Shown one piece after another: positions 43,024 through 51,735 of a DNA stretch of 61,009 bases. This DNA is from Acidilobaceae archaeon (lineage in GTDB: Archaea > Thermoproteota > Thermoprotei_A > Sulfolobales > Acidilobaceae). The stretch is taken from positions 1 through 61,009 of the forward strand of contig JALWPV010000043.1 in assembly GCA_027080775.1 (NCBI GenBank), in the 5' to 3' direction. Made by a program: the position numbers and the translations under genes. Position 1 is the first letter of the stretch, and each line of letters starts with the position of its first letter. The notes beneath the pieces were generated by a model, which was not told where the DNA came from, did no database searches, and was given only the letters and a program-made list of their open reading frames with translations.

Positions 43024-45471
43024 ATGCCGCTCGATGATGTATTAGGTGATATCCGCGAGATACCCCCGATGCGTCCCATAAGGAAGGGTGGGAGCGTCAG
43101 GCTAGTGTACCCCTTCTACATGTACGATAAAGCAGGCGGTGCAGTTGAGAACCAAGCCTACATCGTGGAGCTAGTCGTAGACGCATCCAACCACGAGATA
43201 ACCTTCAAGAAGGTGGGTATCAAGAAGCATTTCAAGGCTCCAGTTGAGACGCCGGATTTCATTATGGCCCCATCGCTGAGAGCGCTCTACAAGCTTGCGG
43301 GTGGAGCCCTATCAGGCCTTCCGAGGGGCTTGTTGTCGTGCCGCGACCCCTTCGTGCACTCCTCGGGATACGCTATGAGGGGCCATCTAGTTGCCGTCAT
43401 CTTCGATGGCGAGCCGGGTGATGAGCCTACAATCTACCTGGTCGCCGGTACAGCGGAGCTCGTGAAGGGCTCCTGCAGGCAGGGTAATAAGCCCGCCTAT
43501 AAGGGTTTCAACATCGCAGTCCTCTACGTGGCGGGACCCAGCGACTCCAGCGAACCCAACGGGTGCCCCGCCTCCTTGGCGTCAATCAGTGGTACCCGGA
43601 ACGTAAGGATAGTTGTGGAGGATCCGGCAGGGAAGATGGGGGGCACTATGGAGCTAGAGAGCGACTCTCTCTACTGTTACCCTGTGTATCCCCCTTACAA
43701 GGCGAGGGGTAACAAGTTCTACCCCGCTACAGTTGTGGCAACCATATCACCAGCTGAGCATGTGGGCCTAGGCTATGGAGCCGTGTTCGAGCTACTAGTT
43801 GGCACCATATTCGCGAGCACGGGCACCTCGGCGTGGGACCTTCTAAGCGGCGCCAAGGCAGGCTACCCCCAAACGCACTTCATACCTTCACCGGCCCTCC
43901 TGTCCTCATCTCCCAGCCAGAGATGGCATAATAGAGCCCTAACGCTGAGGGCCCAGGAGGTCCCGCTACTACGCCTAGAGCTTGGCAAGAGGCGGGGCAG
44001 CACTGAGAGCGTCGCTGAGAGGGCCTGCAGAATCGTGAGGGCCCAGATCCTCCGAAGCCTAGGCCCTGAAAGCCCGCTGAGGGCCTCGAGGATCTTCGAG
44101 CTAGAGGATGCATACACGGGCCGCATAGTCGTTCCACGGGAAATATTGGAGAAGGTGATAGATAGAATTGAGGGGCTCGGCTTCAAGGGCCAAGTGTGGA
44201 GGGATCTCGTGGATGGCCTCAGGGGGATCCTGCAGGAACAGGGGGGTGGTGTAGAGCTATTCCGGTGGACCGGTCAGCGGGACTCAACGTTTGATGTGCA
44301 CGTTGATCCCAAGCTGGTAGCCAAGGCTCTCGTGAATGAACTAGTAGCGTATCCGCTCCTGAGTCAGGCTCTCAGTGATAAGGATGTCCTAGACGGAGTT
44401 TTCCGCAGGGTCGCAGCGGTCCGCTACCGGAGGATAGCCGTCATAGGCGAGCCTGTGGCGGACCTGCTCGTGGGTAGGGCAGGCACGGCGTCCGAGGCGC
44501 TCTACGTCCACGCGTGGATGAACTTCACCCCCATAAGACTCCTGGCAACGATGTACTGGGCTCTCTCAAGCATAGCAGGCTCTCCACGGCAGGTGCAGGG
44601 CAAGCGGAGGGCCCTACGAGATACGGGTCTCCTCGTACTATCCTGGGGGCTGATGGCGGCTGCCTTCGCGTGGAAGCATGGGGGCAGGAAGCGGGGAGGT
44701 GGTAGCCACTGGCGGTCCATCCTGCTCGATAGGCTCTCCAGCAACGTTGGGGCCTTCGCCGTGCTAGCCGGGGCCCACGGGCTGGCGCATATAGCGATGC
44801 AGGCGATGGCGGATAGCTTCGGGATCTCGAGGCCCGACCTCTACATGAGGGAACTGGCGAGGCTCTACCTGCACGATCATAACCTACTGAAGGTGAGAGG
44901 CCAGCCACGTGGGACGGCGCTATTGATAGATGGGGCCCTCCTGGTCTCGCCCGGACCCTCTCTCACAGGCGATTTGAGCGTGGCAGCAGCCATGGAGGGC
45001 TTATACCACGCCGTGGGGAAGCAGGGCTTCATCAACGACATAGACGGCCTCTGCGGCGAGCTGTTGCGCGCGGCGGGCCCCTACGGCGACGGGGTCTGCA
45101 TAGACGTTTGGAGGCGCTCCACCAGGAGCTACCAGGCAGCGAGCCAGGCGGCGCCTCCGGATCTGAGGAGAGTCTCGGAGTACCTATTAGGCCCCTTCGA
45201 CCTGGCGGGAAGCGCTATGAGCGAGGCCTACTACCCGCCGCCCGAGACCGCGGTGCGCCTCCTAGAGATGCTCGCGCGGGAGAGGGGGCTCCACGTCGAT
45301 GAGGTTAAGGCCTACGCCTCACAGCTGGTCAAAGCCAAGCTACCGCTGTGCTATGATGCCTGCGAGATGTGCGTTATGAGCGATGATTGCCCCCTGATCT
45401 CGAGCCCTGTCCAGCAGCACCTCGTGAGCAGGTCCGGGGCATACCTGCTATGCCACGCCTCCGGGCGCTGA
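43024..45471 (+). CDS. DUF1998/DrmB-like protein with C-terminal Cys cluster
   Basis: 815 residues. The N-terminal 450 are not recognised. The region about 570-640 (VLAGAHGLAHIAMQAMADSF, then LYLHDHNLL) resembles the DUF1998 pattern of an H-x-L/H helix. The end reads LCYDACEMCVMSDDCPLI followed by SRSGAYLLC: a C-x3-C-x2-C-x5-C cluster and a closing S-R, which is how DUF1998 ends in YprA, MrfB and DrmB. DrmB is the partner of the DISARM helicase. The gene follows the helicase after six bases and is certainly in its operon. The assignment rests on these short motifs and should be tested by profile search. Confidence 0.7.
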   Translation: MPLDDVLGDIREIPPMRPIRKGGSVRLVYPFYMYDKAGGAVENQAYIVELVVDASNHEITFKKVGIKKHFKAPVETPDFIMAPSLRALYKLAGGALSGLPRGLLSCRDPFVHSSGYAMRGHLVAVIFDGEPGDEPTIYLVAGTAELVKGSCRQGNKPAYKGFNIAVLYVAGPSDSSEPNGCPASLASISGTRNVRIVVEDPAGKMGGTMELESDSLYCYPVYPPYKARGNKFYPATVVATISPAEHVGLGYGAVFELLVGTIFASTGTSAWDLLSGAKAGYPQTHFIPSPALLSSSPSQRWHNRALTLRAQEVPLLRLELGKRRGSTESVAERACRIVRAQILRSLGPESPLRASRIFELEDAYTGRIVVPREILEKVIDRIEGLGFKGQVWRDLVDGLRGILQEQGGGVELFRWTGQRDSTFDVHVDPKLVAKALVNELVAYPLLSQALSDKDVLDGVFRRVAAVRYRRIAVIGEPVADLLVGRAGTASEALYVHAWMNFTPIRLLATMYWALSSIAGSPRQVQGKRRALRDTGLLVLSWGLMAAAFAWKHGGRKRGGGSHWRSILLDRLSSNVGAFAVLAGAHGLAHIAMQAMADSFGISRPDLYMRELARLYLHDHNLLKVRGQPRGTALLIDGALLVSPGPSLTGDLSVAAAMEGLYHAVGKQGFINDIDGLCGELLRAAGPYGDGVCIDVWRRSTRSYQAASQAAPPDLRRVSEYLLGPFDLAGSAMSEAYYPPPETAVRLLEMLARERGLHVDEVKAYASQLVKAKLPLCYDACEMCVMSDDCPLISSPVQQHLVSRSGAYLLCHASGR

Positions 45472-45539
45472 GGGCCCTCCGGCGTGGAGGGGCTGATCTT
45501 TGACGCCCTAAGAAGCGGGGGCGCCCAGCGCGGCTGCTG

Positions 45540-46784
45540 GTGGGCGTCTTGATCAGAGACTGTAGGCTCCCGAAGCAGAGCGACGACACGGTGAAGATCG
45601 TCAGGAGCGTCCACGTGGCAGTCGGCTACTACCCGGCTAGGTTCCCCTACAGGATAGCACTCGGCTTCATGGGCTGGCTCGGGGGGGCTAGTAGGGTCCT
45701 CGACCCCTTCGTGGGCTCGGGGGTCGCCTGCACCGCGGCCAGGCTCTGGGGCCACGAGTGCGTCGGGTTCGACATAAACCCCTTCGCGCGGCTACTAGCC
45801 AGGGTCTCGAGCAGCACCCTGAGCAGCAGGGACGAGGAGGCTCTCGCCAGGGCCCTCCGCGGGCTCGAGTCCTACAGGGGGCCGGGGTGGAGGCCTAGGT
45901 GGGGTAACGTCGAGTACTGGCACCCACCAGTCGTGCTAGAGGCCCTTGAGAGGCTCTGGGGCTACATCCACAGCCTAGGGGACGACCGCGAGCTCTACGT
46001 GTGCATACTCAAGGTGGCGCTGGCCAGGGTCTCAAGGCTCTTCAGCTACGCCGACCCCGAGATCCCCAAGCTCTACAGGGGCCGGGGCCTGGAGAAACTC
46101 GAGGCCCTCCTCCACGGCAGGCCCCCCAGCGCCATAGAAGACCTGATAGTCGGCCGCCTCCGCGAGCGCGTCTCGAGGATAGTCAGGGCCCTGCGTGAGT
46201 ACACGCGCCTAAGGCCCCGAGGCCCGGCCCCCCGCCTGGATGAGCTGGACCTCGCACGCGAGCCCCTGCCCCAGGGCCTCGCCGGCGTCGACGCCGTCTT
46301 CACCAGCCCCCCATACCTGGCCGCGCACGAGTACACCAGGAGCACGAAGCTCGAGCTCTACTGGCTCGGCTACTCCGACAAGGAGGTGAGGGCCCTGAGG
46401 AACAAGGAGATACCCTACGGGCCCGTAGAGCCCTACAGGGTAGAGAGCCCCACCTTCGAGCGCCTGGAAGAGGACATAGCGTCGAGGGCCCCCAGGCTCC
46501 TAGCCTTGTATAGGAGGTACTTCTGGGCCCTCGCCAGGGCCTTCGATGAGATAGCGAGGCTGGGCCCACCCATCATAGCGCTCTTCGTGGGCCCCGCAAC
46601 CATAGCCAGCATCCCGGTGCCGATACACGCCATACTAGCCGAGCACCTATCCACACGGGGCTACACACCGCTATGCCGGAGCGTCAGCGCTATCAGGGCG
46701 AGGAAGCTGTTCCGCAGGCGGAACAACAGCAACCCGAACGGGATACAAGAGGAGACACTCATAATCCTCTCGAGGAAGCCATAG
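45540..46784 (+). CDS. DNA N4/N6-methyltransferase (SPPY type)
   Basis: 414 residues. Motif I is VLDPFVGSGVACTAARLWG (AdoMet binding), followed by CVGFDINPFARLLAR (motif II). The catalytic motif IV is VFTSPPYLAAHEYTRS (TSPPY at about 255-259). Motif I precedes motif IV, i.e. gamma/zeta-like order. It modifies exocyclic amines of cytosine or adenine, but the site is unknown. GTG 45540 (TTG 45549 possible) is 68 bases after the DUF1998-like gene on the same strand. As in restriction-modification and DISARM loci it probably marks host DNA against the nuclease complex. tRNA or RNA methylation cannot be excluded. Confidence 0.85.
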   Translation: MGVLIRDCRLPKQSDDTVKIVRSVHVAVGYYPARFPYRIALGFMGWLGGASRVLDPFVGSGVACTAARLWGHECVGFDINPFARLLARVSSSTLSSRDEEALARALRGLESYRGPGWRPRWGNVEYWHPPVVLEALERLWGYIHSLGDDRELYVCILKVALARVSRLFSYADPEIPKLYRGRGLEKLEALLHGRPPSAIEDLIVGRLRERVSRIVRALREYTRLRPRGPAPRLDELDLAREPLPQGLAGVDAVFTSPPYLAAHEYTRSTKLELYWLGYSDKEVRALRNKEIPYGPVEPYRVESPTFERLEEDIASRAPRLLALYRRYFWALARAFDEIARLGPPIIALFVGPATIASIPVPIHAILAEHLSTRGYTPLCRSVSAIRARKLFRRRNNSNPNGIQEETLIILSRKP

Positions 46785-46850
46785 CAGAAACCACTCCAGC
46801 CCGAGTGCCAACGAGGCCAGCGGCGGGATCCCACGCCATCCCCACAGGGG

Positions 46851-48524
46851 CTATCCGAAACTCGCTATGCCTGCTAGGGCTATGGTCGAGCCTGCCAGGG
46901 CCGCTAGGAGTAGGAAGGCCTTGATCGCGGGGTCGCGGCTCTCCCCGGCCTGGATTGCTGCTAGCTGCTCGATGGGGGCGTTGAGCAGGATCCTGTGGGC
47001 GAGCATCGCCGGTAACGCGAGCAGGAGGGGCGACGAGGCCGCGAGGGGCGCCCATAGGGGGCCCGGGGGGGCTAGGAGGCCAGCCAGTAGGAGTGGGGCC
47101 TGGTCCTGGCTGCCCCAGGTCCATAGGGTCAGGGCGTGGAACACGTTGAGCGGCGCTGGCTCCGGCTTGAGGGCCAGGGGCTCTAGGCTGGAGGCGACGG
47201 GCCCGACGGCGGAGGCCCCCGGGGCGGCGAGCCTCTGGGCGGCCTCCGCTAGGAGCAGCGCGCCCACGAGGAGGGCGAGGAGGGCGGCGAGCCTCCCCGG
47301 CTCCTTGAGGCTGCGGCGGTGGGCGAGGGGGTAGGCGGCGGCGTACATCACGTAGGTCCAGGGGTGCACGAGGGCTACGAGAGCTGCTAGCACGGGTAGA
47401 GCCAGGCTCCCAGGGGGCGCGGCTAGCATGAGGAGGGCGAGGGGGAGTGCTATGCTATTGGCCTGGAACCCCCCTATGATGAAGGTGGCCGCGGTCCTCC
47501 CCGACGCCGCCAGGAGCGCCGCCAGGGCCCCGGCGCGGGGCCCCGCTAGCCTGGAGACCGCCACGTAGGATGCAGCCGCTAGGAGCGTGAGGGCCGCGAT
47601 GGGGTGTATCACGTCGACCAGGATCCTCGGGTCGACGAGCCCCGCCGCCAGGTAGAGGAGGGCCAGGTAGGCGGGCCTTGCCATCCCGGAGTACGCCTCG
47701 AGCCCCGCCCTGAGGCCTTGGGAGCGGGCCAGCGAGAGGAAGCCCATGTAGTACCTAGTGTCAACACTGACCCAGGCGCCCCCAGGGTTCACAGTAGGCA
47801 GGTGGGGGAGCGCAACGAGGAAAGCGGCGAGGCCAGCGGAGGCAACCACGCTCCAGGGGCACCACCCACACTCGCCCCCAGGGGATCCCAGTCGCCCCAC
47901 ACGGCCCGGCGGGGCCCGGCCCCCCAGTAGGAGGCGCCTGAGGGACTCGTGGATCCCGGGCCTGCCCAGGAGTATGGCTGCGAGGGCCGCGAGGCCCACT
48001 ATCACCGCTAGGGGGGCGAGCACCCAGGTCAGGGCGGCCCAGAGGAGCCTCTCCCTGACCACGAGGGCCCAGGCCGGGCCCGCCCAGCGGCCGAGGGCGA
48101 AGTAGGAGAGCCCCCCGGCGAGGCCGAGGGCTTCCACAAGAGAGGCGGCGAGGGCCGTGGAGGAGGCCACCCAGCCCAGCCCCCGGCCCCTGTAGGCCGC
48201 GAGTCCCAGGGCGGCCGCGGGGCTGTAGAGGGCTAGGGCCCAGGGCCTCATGGTTAGAGTGTAGATGGTGTAGCCAGCGAACGCCAGGAGCAGCCCCAGG
48301 AGGGCGGGCCCGCCCCGGCGCCTCGAGGCGGCGTAGGCTAGGAGCCCGGCCAGCACTATGAGGTCAAGCTGGGGGAGGCCGAGGAGGGGCTTAGAGTTGA
48401 CTAGGTACACCACGACCCTCCCACGGGCCACGGGCCCCGGGAGGAGGCCGTAGCTCGCATAGTAGAGCGCGTAGACCCCAAGGGCGCCTGCGGCGAGCCT
48501 CGAGGGTAATCCCCGCAGCCTCAA
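46851..48524 (-). CDS. Multi-pass membrane protein, possible GT-C glycosyltransferase
   Basis: 557 residues with about 12-14 hydrophobic segments. A loop in the middle, NPGGAWVSVDTRYYMG, has the acidic residue in a position that resembles the catalytic loop of GT-C enzymes, which use dolichyl-phosphate sugars, but the loop follows rather than precedes the first helices. There is no known domain. GC-rich third positions support coding. It converges with the methyltransferase gene and is divergent from the small gene at 48613. A role in surface glycan or lipid synthesis is a guess. Confidence 0.5.
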   Translation of the reverse strand: MRLRGLPSRLAAGALGVYALYYASYGLLPGPVARGRVVVYLVNSKPLLGLPQLDLIVLAGLLAYAASRRRGGPALLGLLLAFAGYTIYTLTMRPWALALYSPAAALGLAAYRGRGLGWVASSTALAASLVEALGLAGGLSYFALGRWAGPAWALVVRERLLWAALTWVLAPLAVIVGLAALAAILLGRPGIHESLRRLLLGGRAPPGRVGRLGSPGGECGWCPWSVVASAGLAAFLVALPHLPTVNPGGAWVSVDTRYYMGFLSLARSQGLRAGLEAYSGMARPAYLALLYLAAGLVDPRILVDVIHPIAALTLLAAASYVAVSRLAGPRAGALAALLAASGRTAATFIIGGFQANSIALPLALLMLAAPPGSLALPVLAALVALVHPWTYVMYAAAYPLAHRRSLKEPGRLAALLALLVGALLLAEAAQRLAAPGASAVGPVASSLEPLALKPEPAPLNVFHALTLWTWGSQDQAPLLLAGLLAPPGPLWAPLAASSPLLLALPAMLAHRILLNAPIEQLAAIQAGESRDPAIKAFLLLAALAGSTIALAGIASFG

Positions 48525-48612
48525 CCCCCACTAGCCTGTAGCTGGCACGATGGTGTCACGCTTAAATAGGGAAGCCCACGACTACACTACCGGGCCGTAG
48601 GGGGTACGAGCC

Positions 48613-48849
48613 TTGAGGAACATACTCTTAGGGGCGCTGCTAGCGGCCGTCGTAGTCCTAGCGGTCGCCGCGAGCCTGGGCCACGCGCCGGTAAACGCGG
48701 CCAACCCATACGCCGTCGGGGGCACCCTCAAGGCCCCGGAGATGGGCGCCCCACACGCCGGGGGCCACACGGCCCTAGTCGTGGGCCTCGTAGCAGGTGC
48801 AGCCGTAGCGGTGGGGGTCTACGTCTCAGCTAAGGTGAGCAGGGAGTAG
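48613..48849 (+). CDS. Small exported or double-anchored protein
   Basis: 78 residues. An N-terminal signal or anchor (ILLGALLAAVVVLAVAAS), a short extracellular loop of about 30 residues with Pro and His (GAPHAGGHT), and a C-terminal helix (LVVGLVAGAAVAVGVYV) with a basic tail. It starts at TTG 48613; a TATA-like CTTAAATAG at about 48561 lies upstream. No family is recognised. It could be a small surface or secreted protein retained by its tail helix. The frame is clean and in phase with codon use. Confidence 0.55.
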   Translation: MRNILLGALLAAVVVLAVAASLGHAPVNAANPYAVGGTLKAPEMGAPHAGGHTALVVGLVAGAAVAVGVYVSAKVSRE

Positions 48850-48947
48850 CCGCTCCCCCACCATATGCTGCACTCAAACGCCTCCCGGAGAGCCATAGGG
48901 CCTGTTTTATGTGAGTAGCCCGTACCCGGGGGCTGGGGTCCCCGCTC

Positions 48948-49190
48948 TTGGGTGACCGGGCTGGCCGTGGTGGTGGCCTGGCCTCTAGGCTCGCTGGCAG
49001 AGTCACGGTGGCGATGGCCGTTGCATTCATGGTCATGCTTGTGGGGGCCGCGGTCGCCCTCGCCTTGAGCAGGGAGGACCTGGCCAATAGCATGGCCGAG
49101 GTGGCGTACTACTTCCTAGTCATAGCGGTGGTGGCCGCCCTGATCGACGTTGCCTTAGAGGGCCCCGGGGAGGACTCCGGGGAGGCCTAG
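48948..49190 (+). CDS. Small two-helix membrane protein
   Basis: 80 residues with two membrane helices (VAMAVAFMVMLVGAAVAL and VAYYFLVIAVVAALIDVAL), a basic N-terminus and an acidic tail. The start is TTG 48948. Its stop overlaps the end of the convergent caspase-like gene by four bases. No family is recognised. The size and topology resemble many archaeal membrane micro-proteins with unknown roles. Confidence 0.5.
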   Translation: MGDRAGRGGGLASRLAGRVTVAMAVAFMVMLVGAAVALALSREDLANSMAEVAYYFLVIAVVAALIDVALEGPGEDSGEA

Positions 49191-50026
49191 CCCTTGCTCG
49201 TGTAGACTATGAGCCTCGCCCCCGTCTGGGGGTCGTAGCGGTACTCGCTGGGCAGCTCCCGGGCCGCCCGGGTCCAGGAGTGGTACTTGGCGTAGTAGTC
49301 TACCAGCTCCTCTAGGGTCTGGTCGGCCCTGGTCACGGTCACGTTCTTGTCCCAACCTATCACGGTTGAGGCTCCCTTCTCGAGCAGCACGCCCGCGAGC
49401 TGCTTGGAGCCTGCGAAGCATGTTGCCAGTATGAAGGTTGAGCCCCTCTTTATGGGTACGTACTCTCTGATGTACTCTTGGGTCACGGCTATGTAGGTCT
49501 TATTCGGCTCCTCCACGGGCCTGCTGAAGGGTATCCCCTCAACAACAAGCCCCCTCCTCTGGAGGTCGACGTAGAGGTCGCTGCGGTACTTCTGGCCCGT
49601 GAAGAAGCCGACGAGCACCCTCAGCTGGCCGGTCTGGGGGTTGTAGATGTTGGCCCAGCCCGTGTGGCCCCTGAATATGATCACGTCGTAGAGCTGGAAG
49701 AGCCTGAAGTCCTCCAGGGTGAACCTGGGCCCGGGGATCACTGTGACGGTGCAGTTCAGCCTGTGGAAGACGCCGACTATATGCTCTATGAGCCCCGGGT
49801 TGGGGTAGTCCTCGGAGAGCTGGTCCACGACCAACACGCTACAGGGCCCATACAAGCCGCTGGCGCTCGAGAAACCCCTCGCGGCGCCCCTCTCGACCCC
49901 CACGCGGTAGAGGGGCAAGCCGACAGCGGCGGCAACGATGGCGGCGAGGACCAGGGCCTCCCAGACCCTCAGCGTCCTGGGGTGCGAGGAGCTCCTCCCG
50001 CGGGGCCTCCTGGAGCGCCTAGTCAA
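49187..50026 (-). CDS. Membrane-anchored caspase/CHAT-like (clan CD) protein
   Basis: 279 residues. After a basic N-terminus, ALVLAAIVAAAVGLPLY (about 24-40) is a signal anchor. The rest is outside the cell. VLVVDQLSEDYPNP begins the Rossmann-like core; YDVIIFRGHTGWANI (His121) and STFILATCFAGSKQ (Cys203) give the His-Cys dyad of clan CD peptidases (caspase, gingipain, CHAT, separase), with the same strand-then-G-H-x-G and strand-then-C-x-x-G layout. Substrate and trigger are unknown. In bacteria and archaea such domains act in signalling and defence. It is next to a HEPN/MNT pair, facing away. ATG at 50026. Confidence 0.75.
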   Translation of the reverse strand: MTRRSRRPRGRSSSHPRTLRVWEALVLAAIVAAAVGLPLYRVGVERGAARGFSSASGLYGPCSVLVVDQLSEDYPNPGLIEHIVGVFHRLNCTVTVIPGPRFTLEDFRLFQLYDVIIFRGHTGWANIYNPQTGQLRVLVGFFTGQKYRSDLYVDLQRRGLVVEGIPFSRPVEEPNKTYIAVTQEYIREYVPIKRGSTFILATCFAGSKQLAGVLLEKGASTVIGWDKNVTVTRADQTLEELVDYYAKYHSWTRAARELPSEYRYDPQTGARLIVYTSKG

Positions 50027-50107
50027 GCCGGCAGCACTCCCACCCCTACAGCCCCGCCGGGCTCCACTATTAGCCCTGCCCCACCCCCACCCGGGCGGGG
50101 GCGTGGG

Positions 50108-50524
50108 TTGCTGGATTGCCCCGAGGCCCGCCGCTGGCTCAGGCAGGCCAGCTACACCCTCGAGTCAGCCAGGCTGGACCTCGAGGGCGGCTACTATAGC
50201 TGGGCCTGCTTCAAGGCCCACCAGGCGGCCGAGTACGCCCTTAAGGCGCTGCTGAGGGCCTCGGGGCTCGAGTCGTTCGGCCACGACCTCCTAGCCCTCT
50301 GGAAGAGGGCCCTAGCCCTCTGCGGGGGCCTCGAGGGGCTGCACGGCTGCGTGGCGCTCCTCAACAAGATGTACATACCGCCCCGCTACCCCGACGCCTG
50401 GCCCGGCGAGGCGGCCCCCTACGAGAGCTACACTGAGAGGGACGCCCTCGAATCCATAGAGTGCGCCGAGGCCATCCTGGGAGAGGTTGAGGGGTGCCTC
50501 AGGGGTGCGTGTCCCGAGGAGTAG
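50108..50524 (+). CDS. HEPN-domain protein of a HEPN/MNT pair
   Basis: About 138 residues from TTG 50108; upstream open frame is only antisense to the caspase-like gene. WLRQASYTLESARLDLEGG, YSWACFKAHQAAEYALKALL and SFGHDLLALWKRAL are the typical helices of COG2250-type HEPN proteins, the H-D-L being the conserved end of helix 3. Such proteins are toxins or regulatory RNases, neutralised by the adjacent nucleotidyltransferase. The 3' end overlaps that partner by 20 bases. Confidence 0.8.
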   Translation: MLDCPEARRWLRQASYTLESARLDLEGGYYSWACFKAHQAAEYALKALLRASGLESFGHDLLALWKRALALCGGLEGLHGCVALLNKMYIPPRYPDAWPGEAAPYESYTERDALESIECAEAILGEVEGCLRGACPEE

Positions 50525-50942
50525 GGTCGAGGAGTGGCTCCGCGTACTAAGCAGGGTGGAGGAGCTAGCCGGGAGGCTGAGGGCTAGGCTGGGCCCCGTG
50601 ACGCTCGTGCTCCACGGCAGCTACGCGCGGGGGGACTTCAACCTCTGGAGCGACGTCGACGTGATCATAGTGAGCCCCGCCTTCGAGGGCCTCCGGGTCC
50701 TAGACCGCTACGACCCCCTACTAGACCTGCTCCCACCCGGCTTCGAGGCGATCCCAATGACCCCCAGAGAGCTCAGGCGGGCCCTCGAGAAGCCGGCGTG
50801 GAGGCAGGCCCTAGCCAGGGGCTACATAATAGTGGCGGATGACCTAAGCCTCGAACCCCTACTAAAGAGAGCCGCAGGGCCCCCCAGGAGCCTCCGAGAG
50901 CTCAAGAGGAGCCTTCGAGAACTCCTAGCAGGCACTGCATAG
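50505..50942 (+). CDS. MNT-type nucleotidyltransferase, partner of HEPN
   Basis: About 145 residues from GTG 50505. The catalytic motif is GSYARGDFNLWSDVD, a perfect G-S-x10-D-x-D, with a third acidic residue on the strand after FEAIPMTPREL. It adds nucleotides to the HEPN partner or senses it, as shown for MntA. This pair follows the classical order HEPN then MNT, and the active site is standard, unlike the pair at 9.8-10.7 kb. Confidence 0.85.
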   Translation: MRVPRSRVEEWLRVLSRVEELAGRLRARLGPVTLVLHGSYARGDFNLWSDVDVIIVSPAFEGLRVLDRYDPLLDLLPPGFEAIPMTPRELRRALEKPAWRQALARGYIIVADDLSLEPLLKRAAGPPRSLRELKRSLRELLAGTA

Positions 50943-51008
50943 ACCCTCCATACCCTGGTCTTATAGGCCCCTACCACCCCACAGGGCCTCCGGGGTGTCG
51001 CCCGTATT

Positions 51009-51713
51009 GTGTTGGCTGAGCTCGTCGAGGCGCCCCTTGGGTTCCCCCTGAGGCCCCGGGCCTGGCTGCGGGGCCAGCCAGGCCCCGGCTCCCAGCCTGT
51101 CGTCCCCGAGGTCAGGCTTGCCATCCTTAGGATCAGCGAGCTACAGCCCCACGAGATGGTCGAGCCCACCCGGCTGCTAAGGGTTGCGCGGAGCATAGCC
51201 TCGAGGGGCGCTATCCTAAGGCCGATCATAGTGGAGGAGGGGAGCCTCACCGTGATAGATGGGCACCACAGGCTCGAGGCCCTAAGGCTCCTAGGCGCAC
51301 GCTACGCCCCCGTAGTCCTAGCGGCCTACGGCAGGGAGGTCGAAGGCATAAGGGCGCCGAGGAGGATCCTCCGGGCCCCCGCCACCAACGCGGGGGAATC
51401 ACTCGACTCGGCGGCGCGGAGGCTCGAGCCGCTCCTCGACCCCGGCCCCTCAAGGCTAATCCTACGGGCTGGGAGCGAGACCCTGGAACTGAGGGCCTCA
51501 AAGCCCTCGGCGTACAGGGCCCTCGAGAAACTGGCAGGGCAGGCCCCAAGGCTCCCCCGTGCCTGGAGCATCACCGTGGAACCCGAGCCCTTCACGCCAG
51601 ACGAGGTCCTCAAGGCCGCCCAGGCCAGCGCCAGACTCCCACCCAGATCCACATACCACGTAACACCCCTCAAGAGCCTCCACGCCCCCGTCAGACTCGC
51701 CCACCTACTCTAG
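51009..51713 (+). CDS. ParB/SerK-like protein, probable free serine kinase
   Basis: 234 residues. ISELQPHEMVEPTRLLRVAR followed by SIASRGAILRPIIVEEGS and the motif VIDGHHRLEALRLLGARY resemble SerK of Thermococcus, an ADP-dependent kinase that makes O-phosphoserine. The H-E and D-G-H-H-R elements are the family-conserved active-site pieces; length (about 230) also fits. Several Desulfurococcales make cysteine from O-phosphoserine, so this would supply cysteine synthesis, in line with the sulfate genes earlier in the window. A DNA-binding ParB role is less likely since there is no HTH domain. Copy A of the tRNA-like repeat begins 23 bases after its stop. Confidence 0.7.
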   Translation: MLAELVEAPLGFPLRPRAWLRGQPGPGSQPVVPEVRLAILRISELQPHEMVEPTRLLRVARSIASRGAILRPIIVEEGSLTVIDGHHRLEALRLLGARYAPVVLAAYGREVEGIRAPRRILRAPATNAGESLDSAARRLEPLLDPGPSRLILRAGSETLELRASKPSAYRALEKLAGQAPRLPRAWSITVEPEPFTPDEVLKAAQASARLPPRSTYHVTPLKSLHAPVRLAHLL

Positions 51714-51735
51714 CGCCACCAGGGGACCCCCAGGC

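Noticed and set aside
49478-50107. N-terminal extension of the HEPN protein
   Set aside because: The upstream part of the open frame is antisense to the caspase-like gene and shows no HEPN features; TTG 50108 fits the domain start.
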